26,762 nucleotides of DNA from Opitutia bacterium UBA4506 (GCA_002388665.1 DGMY01000062.1:1-26762), one strand, 5' to 3'. Positions 7,093 to 16,174 are shown, counted from the stretch's first letter. Program-made: numbers and translations. The notes: generated by a model from the letters alone, not told the origin.

Positions 7093-8321
7093 CCGATCGC
7101 CCACAATCTGGGGTGCGAGTTGCTCTGGTGATTGACCTCTTCCCGCCCATTGTCGGAGGGGCGGAAACCCATGCACGGGATCTGGCCGGAGCTTTGGTGC
7201 GCGCAGGCGCCACGGTCACGGTATTGACCCGCAGAGCATCGCCCGAGCTGGCGGAGAGCGAGACACTAGACAGCGGAGTTCGCGTAGAGAGGATCGGAAA
7301 GCCGGGGAGCCCAAGGTGGGGGAAGTACAGGTTTATCCCGGATTTGTTGAGCGCGTGGGAGACTCGGGCGGCGGATTTTGATCTGGTGTATCTGTGTGGC
7401 TTTCGGGTCCTGGGATGGCCGCTGGCAGGAGCGGTCCGGAAGTCCAAGACACCTCTCGTCCTGCGGGCGGAGGTCTGTGGAGAGATGTCGGGGGCCTTTA
7501 TTTGGAAGAGCCCGGGGAAAGGGGAGAGTGCTGTGCTGAAGGCATTTTTCAGTCCCCTGGTCGCCTGGCGGAACCGCCGGTTGATTCGCTCGGGAGAATT
7601 CCTGGCAATCTCTTCGGTGGTTTCGGCAGAATATAGCGCCGCAGGTGTTCAGAAAGAGCGGATCAAGCAGATCCCAAACGGGATCGATACGGAGCGCTTC
7701 TCGCCGCCCTTGCGCGAAGAGCGTGAGGCCTTGCGGGCTGAGTTTGGATTTTCGGATGACTTGGTTTTTCTCTACTCGGGGAAACTCAATCGAGGGAAAG
7801 GGCTCCAGGACCTACTGACCGCTTGGGCAAAGTACGTAGAAGCAGGGGGCGAAGGAATCTTGGTTCTTGTAGGCTCTGGGGGAGGTCAATTTCTCTCAGA
7901 GGAGGAGGAATTGAATCGCAGAGTGCGTGAGGAAGGGCTCGAAGAGCGGGTTCGGTTTACTGGATACCGACAGGACGTTGAGAGGTGGTTGAAGGCCGCG
8001 GATGTCTTTGTTTTCCCCTCGGAGGCCGAGTCATTCGGGTTGGCCCCGTTGGAGGCAAATGCCTGCGGACTTCCCGTGATTTGTACAGACGCGGGAGCCT
8101 TGGCGGAGACCGTGCCCGATGGTGTCGCGGGGATTCGTGTTCGGGTGGGCGATACAGATGCGTTGCTGAAAGCGATGAATACACTTGCGACGAACCCGGA
8201 TCTCCGCCGCGAAATCGGAGAGAGGGCGCGTGCTCGTGTGATCGAGGAGTATTCATTCGCCGCGGTAGCCAGTCAGCACATGGATTGGTTTGGAAAATTG
8301 CAGTCAAAGGGGATCTCATGA
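7089..8321 (+). CDS. GT4 family glycosyltransferase (first)
   Basis: A 410-residue GT-B enzyme. The N-terminal half opens with VALVIDLFPPIVGGAETHARDLA, split as the usual Gly-rich donor/acceptor loop (PPIVGGAE). The middle has IPNGIDTERFSP and the C-terminal half SGKLNRGKGLQDLL, then the E-x7-E motif in ESFGLAPLE (about residues 313-322). It should transfer a sugar from a nucleotide-activated donor, retaining configuration, at the cytoplasmic face of the membrane. It overlaps both neighbours by ATGA and sits between the HAD phosphatase and the flippase, so translation is probably coupled. Donor and acceptor cannot be predicted. Confidence 0.92.
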   Translation: MTDRPQSGVRVALVIDLFPPIVGGAETHARDLAGALVRAGATVTVLTRRASPELAESETLDSGVRVERIGKPGSPRWGKYRFIPDLLSAWETRAADFDLVYLCGFRVLGWPLAGAVRKSKTPLVLRAEVCGEMSGAFIWKSPGKGESAVLKAFFSPLVAWRNRRLIRSGEFLAISSVVSAEYSAAGVQKERIKQIPNGIDTERFSPPLREEREALRAEFGFSDDLVFLYSGKLNRGKGLQDLLTAWAKYVEAGGEGILVLVGSGGGQFLSEEEELNRRVREEGLEERVRFTGYRQDVERWLKAADVFVFPSEAESFGLAPLEANACGLPVICTDAGALAETVPDGVAGIRVRVGDTDALLKAMNTLATNPDLRREIGERARARVIEEYSFAAVASQHMDWFGKLQSKGIS

Positions 8322-9838
8322 GCGCCGGCGTCCCCTCTAGTCAGAACGATCCGGGCGATCTCAAAACCGTCGCTGGGCAAAGCCTGTGGAATTTTGCGGG
8401 TCTGACCCTGCCATTGGTTTTGGCGCTCGTTTCGATTCCCCTCCTGGTGGAGCATCTCGGGAAAGAGCGTTTCGGTGTCTTAGGGATAATTGGTTTGGTG
8501 ATCGGGTACATGAGCGTGTTCGACATGGGGCTGGGGCAGGCACAAGCCTATTTCATCGCAGCGAACCGTGGCCGGGGGAATGACGCGGACACTCCCCGCG
8601 TTTTCTGGACGGGGATCTCTCTGATCATGGTATTGGGATTCGTCTTTGCCGGTACCTCCTTTTTTCTCTGCGAATGGTTTACCCAGTCTGTACTGAAAGT
8701 GGATGCCTCGATGGAGGCCGAAGTGATCATGGCGTTTCGGGTGGTCCCCTTCATCGTCCCCTTTGTGATGATGACGCCTTGTTTGATTGCTACACTGGAG
8801 GCGTTTCAAGAATTCCGGCTGATCAACTTGGTGCGTATTCCGACAGGGGCTTCGTATTTTCTCGCCCCCCTTGCGGTTCTACCCTTTACGAATTCGATGG
8901 TCGCGGTGGTCGTAGCCATGGGGATCGGTCGAATCGTTGAAGCGGTCGCCTTTTTTATCTTTTGTCGCCGCAAAGTGGATTGCGGCTACCTGCCACGGCC
9001 GAGCGGCAAATACGCTCGGAAAATGTTCCGTTTTGGGGGCTGGATGACGGTTACCAATATCATCCAGCCGATGATGATCCATGGTGACCGTTTTTTCCTC
9101 GGGGGGATGAAGGGGCTCGTAGCGGTGGCGTATTACGTAACTCCGGCGGAATTGATTGTTCGTCTGTTGGTGGTTCCACGCTCTTTGGTGACCGCGTTGT
9201 TTCCCAATCTGACGATGCGTTTTGCGGGAAAGGGTGAAGGCGTGGAGGACCTGTTTTCGCAGTGCATGATATTGCTCACGATTTTGTTGTGGACCGGAGC
9301 GGCTCTGTTGATCGTTTTTGGTCCTTGGGCTCTGGGGCTCTGGCTCGGTGAAGATTTTCGGGTACACAGCGGTCCGGTACTGCGTTGGCTTTCGGTCGGA
9401 ATCGTGGCGTTGAGCTTGGCATACGTGCCGCAATTTTTGATTCAGGCGGCGGGCAAGCCGTCGCATACGGCTTTGGCCCACCTGAGCGAATTGCCGCTCT
9501 ACATTCTTCTCGCGTGGGTGGGAATCGAGCTGGGAGGAGTCGTTGGGGCGGCGATTGCCTGGGCGATTCGGGGAATAATTGATTTGATCATAATGATGAT
9601 TCTCGCCCGGCGGCAGATGCCGGGAATGGCCGGTAGAACCGCCAAGTTATTTATGGCCTTTGCTGTGGCAATTGGCGGCCTCGCAGGCATGGTCTTTTTG
9701 CCGGACAGTTTGGCGGGGATGATGGGCGGTTCAGCGCTGATCGTCGCCGTGCTTCCTGTGGCGTGGTGGTTGCTCCTTGGTGCGTCTGAAAAGGAGTTGA
9801 TCATGGGAATTATCGGGCGCGTGCTAAAGCGGACATGA
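8318..9838 (+). CDS. Wzx-like polysaccharide flippase (MOP/PST superfamily)
   Basis: The frame is open further upstream, but the true start is most likely ATG 8318: it has AAAGGGG six bases upstream and forms an ATGA overlap with the preceding gene. The resulting 506 residues match the usual 420-510 of this family. The protein starts with VAGQSLWNFAGLTLPLVLAL, written here as its first helix, and has about 12-14 transmembrane segments. It contains LGKERFGVLG and DMGLGQAQAYF, close to the family pattern LGxxxYGxxxL and DxGLxxA. It should flip undecaprenyl-linked oligosaccharide to the periplasm. It is flanked by two GT4 genes, as usual in surface-polysaccharide loci. No Wzy polymerase or initiating phosphoglycosyltransferase is in the window. 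Confidence 0.88.
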   Translation: MSAGVPSSQNDPGDLKTVAGQSLWNFAGLTLPLVLALVSIPLLVEHLGKERFGVLGIIGLVIGYMSVFDMGLGQAQAYFIAANRGRGNDADTPRVFWTGISLIMVLGFVFAGTSFFLCEWFTQSVLKVDASMEAEVIMAFRVVPFIVPFVMMTPCLIATLEAFQEFRLINLVRIPTGASYFLAPLAVLPFTNSMVAVVVAMGIGRIVEAVAFFIFCRRKVDCGYLPRPSGKYARKMFRFGGWMTVTNIIQPMMIHGDRFFLGGMKGLVAVAYYVTPAELIVRLLVVPRSLVTALFPNLTMRFAGKGEGVEDLFSQCMILLTILLWTGAALLIVFGPWALGLWLGEDFRVHSGPVLRWLSVGIVALSLAYVPQFLIQAAGKPSHTALAHLSELPLYILLAWVGIELGGVVGAAIAWAIRGIIDLIIMMILARRQMPGMAGRTAKLFMAFAVAIGGLAGMVFLPDSLAGMMGGSALIVAVLPVAWWLLLGASEKELIMGIIGRVLKRT

Positions 9839-10959
9839 TTCGAGTACTTCACATAATCGACAAATTGAGCGTCGATGGCTCAGGGATTCACGGGATTGCC
9901 CGTGCCTTGGAGTGGTGGGCCTCGCGGATCGATCCGGCGAAAGTTTCATTTCGTATTCTCAGCCTGCGAGGGCGTGAGGAGGAGGCCGCAGGTTTCTTTG
10001 AGAACCGTGGAATCGACCTGAAGTTTGTCAAATTGGGCAAATTCGATCCGCGTACCGTTCCGATCCTCTGCCGGGAAGCGCTTGCTTATCGGGCCGATGT
10101 TCTCCACCTGCATGGTTACGCGTCGACAAACTTCGGTCGAGTCGCCTCAAGAATAGTCAGCCGTCCCAATGTGGTTCACGAGCATGTCGTTTTCCCCTCG
10201 CAACCGCTTTACCAGGAATGGGCGGATGCTCTCCTCTCCGGAATCACCGACTCCTCTTTGGCCATTTCAGACGCAGTGGCGGAGTACATGGTCCGGACCC
10301 GTCGGGTTCCCGAGAAGACACTGGATACTTTTTTCTATGGAATCCCCTTCGACGAGTTTGCGCCGCCGAACGAGGATCAGATTGCTGCTGTGCGCCGGGA
10401 GGCGGGGATTCCCGAGTCGGGCAAAGTGATTGTCACGGCGGGTCGTTTGGCCCCACAGAAGGGGTTGGTCAGTTTTGTTGCGGCGTTTGCGAAAGTCGCC
10501 GAGGCGGATCCGCTCGTACAGTTGGTTATTGTTGGGGAGGGACCGGAACGGGGTCCTGTTGAGGCTGCTGCAAGAGAGGCCGGGATTTCTGACCGCGTCC
10601 ACCTAGTTGGTTTCCGTAAGGACGTTCGGCCATGGATCGCGATGGGGAATATATTTGTTATCCCTTCCTACTATGAAGGGGGGCCGATCACGCTGCTCGA
10701 GGCAATGCGGTTGTCGAGAGCTATTGTCTCTACTCCGGTCGGGTTGGTGCCGCAGGCGATTCGGGACGGAGTGAATGGGCTTCTCGTTCCCTCTGGAGAA
10801 CCGGAGAAACTCGCGGGCGCAATGTCCCGGATTCTAGCGGATGAGAATCTTGAGAAACGGTTGGGGGCGCAAGCGTTTCAAGACTCTGATGTTTGGGATG
10901 TTCAGGTCGCGGTAGGTCGTTTGGTAAGGTTCTACGAGAGGCTGATTGGATCCTGGTAG
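9835..10959 (+). CDS. GT4 family glycosyltransferase (second)
   Basis: A 374-residue GT-B enzyme beginning IRVLHIIDKLSVDGSGIHGIA, broken here as start plus glycine-rich loop. LHLHGY and HEHVVFP are found in the acceptor half, TAGRLAPQKGLVSF at the start of the donor-binding half, LVIVGEGPERG after it, and the E-x7-E motif in YEGGPITLLEAM near residue 280. It overlaps the flippase gene by ATGA and is the last gene of the packed glycan run. It should act in the cytosol on the lipid-linked oligosaccharide. Specificity is not deducible. Confidence 0.92.
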   Translation: MIRVLHIIDKLSVDGSGIHGIARALEWWASRIDPAKVSFRILSLRGREEEAAGFFENRGIDLKFVKLGKFDPRTVPILCREALAYRADVLHLHGYASTNFGRVASRIVSRPNVVHEHVVFPSQPLYQEWADALLSGITDSSLAISDAVAEYMVRTRRVPEKTLDTFFYGIPFDEFAPPNEDQIAAVRREAGIPESGKVIVTAGRLAPQKGLVSFVAAFAKVAEADPLVQLVIVGEGPERGPVEAAAREAGISDRVHLVGFRKDVRPWIAMGNIFVIPSYYEGGPITLLEAMRLSRAIVSTPVGLVPQAIRDGVNGLLVPSGEPEKLAGAMSRILADENLEKRLGAQAFQDSDVWDVQVAVGRLVRFYERLIGSW

Positions 10960-11013
10960 ACGTGAGGGCATGGGGTTGATCGAAATTGACCAGCAGGAGA
11001 AATTCTATAGCGT

Positions 11014-12255
11014 TTGTTGTTGGTGGTAGCTGAAGGTCAGAGGTTGAACAACCCGCAACGATTGGCGGATTTGGATGAAACCGGGCTACTACTCATCTCG
11101 AAAGATCCGTCCTTTCACCGATTTGTCCGTTTGGCGGCTAGAATGATGAAAGCGCCCGTCTCGTTGGTCAGTTTGGTTACCAATGAGAAGCAGCATTTTG
11201 TGGGAAGTTGTGGGCTGGACGGAGACTTGGAAGATCTAGTGGAGACCCCGCTTACTCATTCGTTTTGTCAGCATGTGGTCACTTCGGGAGAACCTTTGCT
11301 GGTGAGTAACGCAAAGAATGACCCGCGAGTATGTGACAACGGGGCCATTGCAGATCTCGGAGTGGTTTCCTACTTAGGTGTTCCCATTGTGTCCTCGAAA
11401 GGGAACATCCTGGGTTCATTCTGCGTGATCGGTGGCGAACCGAGAGAGTGGTCAGAGGACGAGCTGGAGTTTATGCAGGATCTCAAGGCGGCGGTTTGCG
11501 CTGAGATCGAGTTGCGCCGCCAAACTGATCAACTTCAGAAGTCGGTGCGTGAGTTGGAGGATGCCCATGTGCGCAATGACGAGATGGTCCATATGATCAT
11601 TCATGATTTGCGCAACCCTTTGGCTGGGATCCAGGGAGGTGTCGATTTACTGCGGACAAGTACGACCGAGCAAACGGAAGATCATGAGATTCTCTCGGCG
11701 ATGGACGAGGGTTGTGTCCAGATGATGGACTTGATCGGGGATATTCTCGAGTCCAGCAAAATTCAGAATGCGGAAGTACCCTTAGCCCTCAGCCCAGTTG
11801 GACTTCCTTCACTGTTCCGCGAACTCGCTCGCCAAGTGGAGCTTCTCTCACAGTCTCGTTCGATTCAGATGCAATGGAGTGTCGATGGTGGACCCAAAGA
11901 AATCATGGCCGACCGCCGTCTACTCAAACGAATGCTCCAGAATCTTTTGATCAATGCGTTCAAGTTTTCCCCTATGGGTGGGAAGGTCGAATTTTCGGTG
12001 GAAACCTCTGGCGATGGTGGTTCGGCAGTGTTTTTGATTTCGGATACCGGACCGGGGATCGCTGAGGAGGAACGGGAATCGATTTTCGGAAAGTTCGTCG
12101 TCGGGAAAAGTGCCACGGCCCGCTCCATTGGGCTGGGGTTGAATTTTTGCCGGATTGTTGCCGAAGCACACAGGGGATCCGTTTCCGTCGTAGAGGGGCC
12201 TGCAGGAGTCGGCAGTACCTTTCGGGTCGAGCTCCCCCTGAGCACCCACCGCTGA
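11014..12255 (+). CDS. GAF-domain sensor histidine kinase, orphan
   Basis: About 413 residues, no membrane segment. Residues about 15-165 form a GAF domain (RLADLDETGLLLIS, LVSLVTNEKQHFVGSCG, HSFCQHVV, YLGVPIVSSKGNILGSF). A short coiled coil leads to the dimerisation/phosphotransfer helix with the H-box IIHDLRNPLAG (H197). The ATPase domain has the N-box LLINAFKFS (about residue 315), G1 DTGPGIA and G2 SIGLGLNF. There is no receiver domain and no response-regulator gene nearby. The start is uncertain: an in-frame TAG at 11008 excludes anything further upstream. TTG 11014 has AGGAGA 13 bases away; TTG 11044 has GAAGG at a better distance and would remove ten residues. It follows the glycan cluster after 54 bases and may control it. 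Confidence 0.88.
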   Translation: MLLVVAEGQRLNNPQRLADLDETGLLLISKDPSFHRFVRLAARMMKAPVSLVSLVTNEKQHFVGSCGLDGDLEDLVETPLTHSFCQHVVTSGEPLLVSNAKNDPRVCDNGAIADLGVVSYLGVPIVSSKGNILGSFCVIGGEPREWSEDELEFMQDLKAAVCAEIELRRQTDQLQKSVRELEDAHVRNDEMVHMIIHDLRNPLAGIQGGVDLLRTSTTEQTEDHEILSAMDEGCVQMMDLIGDILESSKIQNAEVPLALSPVGLPSLFRELARQVELLSQSRSIQMQWSVDGGPKEIMADRRLLKRMLQNLLINAFKFSPMGGKVEFSVETSGDGGSAVFLISDTGPGIAEEERESIFGKFVVGKSATARSIGLGLNFCRIVAEAHRGSVSVVEGPAGVGSTFRVELPLSTHR

Positions 12256-12349
12256 CGAAGGGCTCTCCGGGTTTTGGGAGGAAATGTTCCGGGAATGGAT
12301 CCTGTTTTGGAGGTGAAGCGCATTTTCTGGCCGCCGATCGATATAAGTT

Positions 12350-12379
12350 TGCCATCTGCGTTTGCGATTGGAGATAATG
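12350..12379 (+). promoter_or_regulatory. Sigma70-like promoter of purF
   Basis: TTGCCA (12350-12355) and GATAAT (12374-12379) are spaced by 18 bases, each one mismatch from or close to consensus. Transcription would start near 12386, leaving an untranslated leader of about 64 bases before ATG 12450. The site lies in the 194-base gap after the kinase gene. No purine riboswitch-like fold was recognised in the leader. Confidence 0.5.
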
Positions 12380-12449
12380 TTCGTTTTTCCAGAAGAGATG
12401 GGTGTGCAGTTGGAAATGAACAATTCGTTCGGAAAATTGAAGGTCGACA

Positions 12450-14366
12450 ATGAGTGACGCGATCAAGCATGAATGCGGTTTGGCGGTAGTCCGCTTGCGC
12501 AAGCCTCTAGAGTACTACGCTGAGAAGTATGGTACTCCTTTGTGGGGGTTCTACCGTTTGTTTCTTCTTATGGAGAAGCAGCACAACCGAGGCCAGGACG
12601 GTGCCGGAGTAGGAGCCGTAAAACTGAACATGCCGGCCGGCTCTCCCTATATTTTTCGGCAGCGCAGCATAAAGACGAATTCACTCGACCGGATCTTCCG
12701 GAGTTTGATGCGGGATTACGATTCTCGGGTGAAATCCGGAGATATTCACCCCGAGTTTATCGACACCCTAAAAGAGAATTTTGATTTCGGGGCGGAGCTG
12801 CTGCTCGGGCACTTGCGCTATGGCACCTCGGGTGGATATAGCCAAAAGGCCTGTCATCCCTATTTTCGCAAGAGTAACTGGCCAATGCGCAATCTGCTCT
12901 TGGCCGGTAACTTCAACATGACCAACACGAGTGACCTGAATGAGAGGCTCATTTCGCGGGGGCAGCATCCGGTTTTCGGGACAGATACTCAGACCATCCT
13001 CGAAGAGGTAGGCTACCATCTCGACGAAGAGCACAACCGTTTGTTCCGGCACTTCCGTGACGACGAAGGACTCGGCGGCCAGGATAACAGTGAGAAGATT
13101 TCTCAGGAGTTGGATCCGGCGCGGGTTCTTCGCGAATCCAGTCAGGATTGGGACGGTGGCTACTCGATTGGTGGATTGATTGGCAACGGAGACATGTTTG
13201 TCGTCCGTGACCCATGGGGGATTCGCCCATTGTACGCGTTGGTCGATGATGAGGTGATCGCCTATGCTTCGGAGCGTGCCCCGTTGATGACGGTGTTCCA
13301 GAAAACAGCTGAAGAGGTTCGAGAGGTTGAGCCCGGCAGCATCGAGGTGGTCAAGTACGATGGGACGCATTCCGTTGAGAGAATTCGCGAGAATAAGACG
13401 GTTTCGCCCTGTTCGTTTGAACGCATTTATTTTTCGAGAGGTAACGACGTCGAGATCTACGCGGAACGGAAGCAACTCGGTGCCGCGCTGGTTCCGAAGA
13501 TTCTTTCCGCAATCGGAAACGATTTGGAGAAAACGGTTTTCAGCTACATTCCCAATACTTCCGAAGTGGCCTACTACGGCTTGATGCAGGGACTCCGCAA
13601 GCACCGCCGTAGCGAGGTGAAATCTGCGATTGTTGAGCGGATGAGGGCTGGAACCCTTACCGAGGATTGCTTGGACGAGCTGATCACTTCTAATTGGCCG
13701 CGTTCAGAGAAGGTGGCTAATAAGGATATCAAGCTCAGGACGTTTATCAGTCAGGAGAAGGGTCGTGGCGAGATGGTTTCTCATGTCTACGACATCAGCT
13801 ATGGTTCGGTGAATGTCGGTGAAACACTAGTCTGTCTCGATGACTCCATTGTGCGGGGGACCACGCTCAAGCGATCGATCATTAAGATCCTTTCTCGATT
13901 GAAGCCTTCGCGGATCTTTATCGCCTCCACTGCTCCTCAGATCCGCTATCCCGATTGCTACGGGATCGATATGTCCGAGCTCGGCAACTTTATCGCGTTT
14001 CAAGCGATGGTGGAATTGCTCAAGGATAACGGAAAGAGCGATCTTCTCGAACAAGTCTATCAAGCGTGCGTGAAGCAGCGGGATTCGGGTGCCGCAGAGA
14101 TGAAGAATCATGTTCAGTCGCTCTACGATTGTTTTTCCGACGATCAGCTCTCGCTAAAGATTTCCGAGTTGGTGACCCCAGTGATCCCCGAGTGGGATGG
14201 TGAGGTGAGGGTCATTTATCAGTCGATTGAAAGTCTCCACGAGTCTTTGCCGAATAATGGCGGGGATTGGTACTTTACCGGAAACTTCCCGACTCCCGGC
14301 GGCTATCGCGCGTTGAACCAAGCGTACATCAACTACTTCGAAAAGCGGAGCGGACGAAGCTACTAG
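12450..14366 (+). CDS. purF: Amidophosphoribosyltransferase, long (Bacteroidota-like) form
   Basis: A 638-residue protein, clearly longer than the 470-520 of E. coli or Bacillus PurF. It opens MSDAIKHECGLAVVRL: the class II glutamine amidotransferase nucleophile should be C9, exposed after removal of an eight-residue propeptide. HNRGQDGAG, GHLRYGTSGG and LAGNFNMTN complete the glutaminase site. The phosphoribosyltransferase part carries the PRPP loop VCLDDSIVRGTT near residues 460-472. It makes 5-phosphoribosylamine from PRPP and glutamine, the first step of purine synthesis. Extra sequence is spread through the protein and at the C-terminus. GAAGG seven bases before ATG supports the start. 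It stands alone with its own promoter. Some genomes with this form also have a standard PurF, so this copy may not be the only one. Confidence 0.85.
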   Translation: MSDAIKHECGLAVVRLRKPLEYYAEKYGTPLWGFYRLFLLMEKQHNRGQDGAGVGAVKLNMPAGSPYIFRQRSIKTNSLDRIFRSLMRDYDSRVKSGDIHPEFIDTLKENFDFGAELLLGHLRYGTSGGYSQKACHPYFRKSNWPMRNLLLAGNFNMTNTSDLNERLISRGQHPVFGTDTQTILEEVGYHLDEEHNRLFRHFRDDEGLGGQDNSEKISQELDPARVLRESSQDWDGGYSIGGLIGNGDMFVVRDPWGIRPLYALVDDEVIAYASERAPLMTVFQKTAEEVREVEPGSIEVVKYDGTHSVERIRENKTVSPCSFERIYFSRGNDVEIYAERKQLGAALVPKILSAIGNDLEKTVFSYIPNTSEVAYYGLMQGLRKHRRSEVKSAIVERMRAGTLTEDCLDELITSNWPRSEKVANKDIKLRTFISQEKGRGEMVSHVYDISYGSVNVGETLVCLDDSIVRGTTLKRSIIKILSRLKPSRIFIASTAPQIRYPDCYGIDMSELGNFIAFQAMVELLKDNGKSDLLEQVYQACVKQRDSGAAEMKNHVQSLYDCFSDDQLSLKISELVTPVIPEWDGEVRVIYQSIESLHESLPNNGGDWYFTGNFPTPGGYRALNQAYINYFEKRSGRSY

Positions 14367-14503
14367 TCGAGCCCAAGGGGAACGCCCAGGTTGCGTAGGC
14401 GACTTGATCGCGTCACTGGTTTCGGGTCGTATCGAGACCACCTCGCAGGTAGTCCGTGCGGCACGTTTGGTTCCATCCAGGGCGATGGGCGAATCAGTGT
14501 CCG

Positions 14504-14527
14504 CGGACGGGGCAGGGCGCGCGTCCG
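14504..14527 (+). terminator. Weak hairpin downstream of purF
   Basis: CGGACG (14504-14509) pairs with CGTCCG (14522-14527) around a 12-nt loop and is followed on the plus strand by TTCTTGTT. It lies between the convergent ends of purF and the cvfB-like gene. The stem is short and the T run imperfect, so this is a tentative call. Confidence 0.3.
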
Positions 14528-14533
14528 TTCTTG

Positions 14534-15370
14534 TTAGGCGAGCTCGATTCCTGTCTTGGAAATGACGATACGCCGTTGCTTGTAGAGTGTACCGAGCGCC
14601 TGCTTGAACGCTTGCTTGCTGATGTTGAACTCGTCGCGAATCGCTTGCGGAGAGCTTTTGTCGTTGAAGGGTAGCTTACCGCCCGAGGCTTCAAGGCGAT
14701 CGAGGATCTGCTGGGCGATTGGCTCCACCCGCTTGTAACCCGACGGGTCACGAAGGACATCAATCTTACCGTCTTCGTGTACTTTCTTGATGTATCCAGT
14801 GAACTGGTCCCCGTAGCGAAGGCGGGTGGAAGTCTCTCCGTGGAAGAGGAGCCCGCTGAAGCGTTTGTCCACGACGGCTTTGTAGCCGAGCGGAGTCTTT
14901 CCGAAAATGATCACATCTGCCGGCTGGTTCGGGCTGTAGTTGGGCATTTCTTCGGAGAAATGTCGGTTCAGTCGAGTCGAGGCCACGATTCGATTGCTGT
15001 GCTCGTCCTCGAAAACTGCGACGACGATCTTGTCGCCGGTTCGAATCGATCGGTCTCCCTGCTCGCGGTAGGGCAGGAGGAGGTCCTTCTGTAGGCCCCA
15101 GTCGAGAAACGCTCCCATTCGAGGGTGGACGTTGACGACTGTGAGGCAGGCAATTTCTCCAGCCTGAACCAGGGGAGTCTCCGTGGTGGCTACGAACCGG
15201 TCCTCGGAGTCATTGTAGAGGAAAACCTCCACCTCAGTCCCGATTTCCATAGTGGTTTCGATGTAGGCGTTTGGGAGAAGAATCTGTCCGAGATCCCCCG
15301 CGTCCAGATAGAATCCATGGTCGGAAGAGTCTACGATCTTGAGTGTGTTGGTTTTTCCGAGAGTTGCCAC
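14534..15370 (-). CDS. cvfB: CvfB/YitL-like S1-domain RNA-binding protein
   Basis: A 278-residue cytosolic protein of the CvfB family: several S1-like OB folds followed by a winged helix. It begins KTNTLKIVDSSDHGFYLDAG, given here in part, with LLPNAYI and a second S1-type unit HPRMGAFLDWGLQKDLLLP. A later unit has GYKAVVDKRFSGLLFHGE. The C-terminal winged helix contains SPQAIRDEFNISKQAFKQAL. Family members bind RNA and affect virulence gene expression and post-transcriptional control in Firmicutes. The start is GTG 15370 with AAGGA six bases upstream. It lies 42 bases after the CBM9-like gene on the same strand. Confidence 0.88.
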   Translation of the reverse strand: MATLGKTNTLKIVDSSDHGFYLDAGDLGQILLPNAYIETTMEIGTEVEVFLYNDSEDRFVATTETPLVQAGEIACLTVVNVHPRMGAFLDWGLQKDLLLPYREQGDRSIRTGDKIVVAVFEDEHSNRIVASTRLNRHFSEEMPNYSPNQPADVIIFGKTPLGYKAVVDKRFSGLLFHGETSTRLRYGDQFTGYIKKVHEDGKIDVLRDPSGYKRVEPIAQQILDRLEASGGKLPFNDKSSPQAIRDEFNISKQAFKQALGTLYKQRRIVISKTGIELA

Positions 15371-15412
15371 GGGAGGTCCTTCGTTGGTGTCGTTGAAAAG
15401 TAGGTACAGGTG

Positions 15413-16174
15413 CTAGACTTGGAGAATAAATTCGTGCCAGTCGCTGCTCTCGTGAAATTTCGGGCCTGTTTGGAAGGCGGAAGTCGATGAGAGTATCGGA
15501 GTCAAAGAGTCGGGAGACGCGTCGAACCGACAGAACGTGCCGCGGATTGATTTGTCCTTTTCCAGTTCCTTCTGCGATGTGGAAAGAAAGTGGATCGGGA
15601 TCTGTAAATACACCTGCCAGGATGCATCGTCTTCTTCGACCCAAGTCTTTGAGAAAAGCCCGGATCCGTCGTTTAGGAGGATCTCATCAATTGAAATCTC
15701 ACCATTGCGAAACTGCGCAAACAGGTCGGGAGTCCAGCGGATGGCGCGGGCCTGATTGTCCGGAGTGACATGAATCTCGAGATAGTCATTCTCTTCAGGA
15801 CGATCGATATATACCTGAAATACGTCAAAGACGGCGAGAGTGCTGGTGTGGGAACTGCCCCCTGCGAGAACAATATCCTGGTCTGTGAGGTGGGCGAGAA
15901 TGTGGAGGTTCCGCGGGCACCACGCCGCTACGACCGAACCGGGTTGGAAATCTCTTTCGGGACGGGTCTGCCAGGCCTGCCTCAATGGAAGCTTGCGTGC
16001 TGCCTCGAAGGAGCGTTGCACATCAGGAAATCGGATCTCGCTGGGAGATTCGAAACGCGAGAGGTAAATCGATTCTTCGGAAGGGGGCATTTGATCACTA
16101 CTTTGACTCATCACTTTGTCCGAAGCAAGAAGCGCTTTTCGTGCCAGTGACTCTGCTGTAAATTCTATTGGCAT
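15413..16174 (-). CDS. CBM9-like (carbohydrate-binding/DOMON fold) protein without signal peptide
   Basis: Up to 253 residues. The central part resembles CBM9-like beta-sandwich domains: LHILAHLTDQDI, FQVYIDRPEENDYLEIHVTPDN, then IRGTFCRFDAS and a C-terminal SSDWHEFIL, the usual closing strand. No signal peptide or membrane segment is visible, so it may act in the cytosol, unlike most CBM9-like proteins. ATG 16174 would lie only 27 bases from the divergent hisI start; internal ATGs at 16111 and 16090 would leave room for promoters and are likelier. No catalytic motif was found. The function is unknown. Confidence 0.65.
   Translation of the reverse strand: MPIEFTAESLARKALLASDKVMSQSSDQMPPSEESIYLSRFESPSEIRFPDVQRSFEAARKLPLRQAWQTRPERDFQPGSVVAAWCPRNLHILAHLTDQDIVLAGGSSHTSTLAVFDVFQVYIDRPEENDYLEIHVTPDNQARAIRWTPDLFAQFRNGEISIDEILLNDGSGLFSKTWVEEDDASWQVYLQIPIHFLSTSQKELEKDKSIRGTFCRFDASPDSLTPILSSTSAFQTGPKFHESSDWHEFILQV

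Noticed and set aside
10976..11011. Possible promoter before the histidine kinase (TTGATC ... TCTATA)
   Set aside because: The spacer would be 22 bases, too long for sigma70; the alternative TTGACC/TATAGC pair is too close at 14.
12314..12457. Short plus-strand frame beginning GTG after GGAG, ending just inside purF
   Set aside because: It runs through the likely purF promoter and its ribosome binding site overlaps the start codon; no family resemblance.
12768..13604. 278-residue open frame on the minus strand
   Set aside because: It lies wholly inside purF, in antisense, and its product has no recognisable motif; it is a shadow of a well-supported gene.
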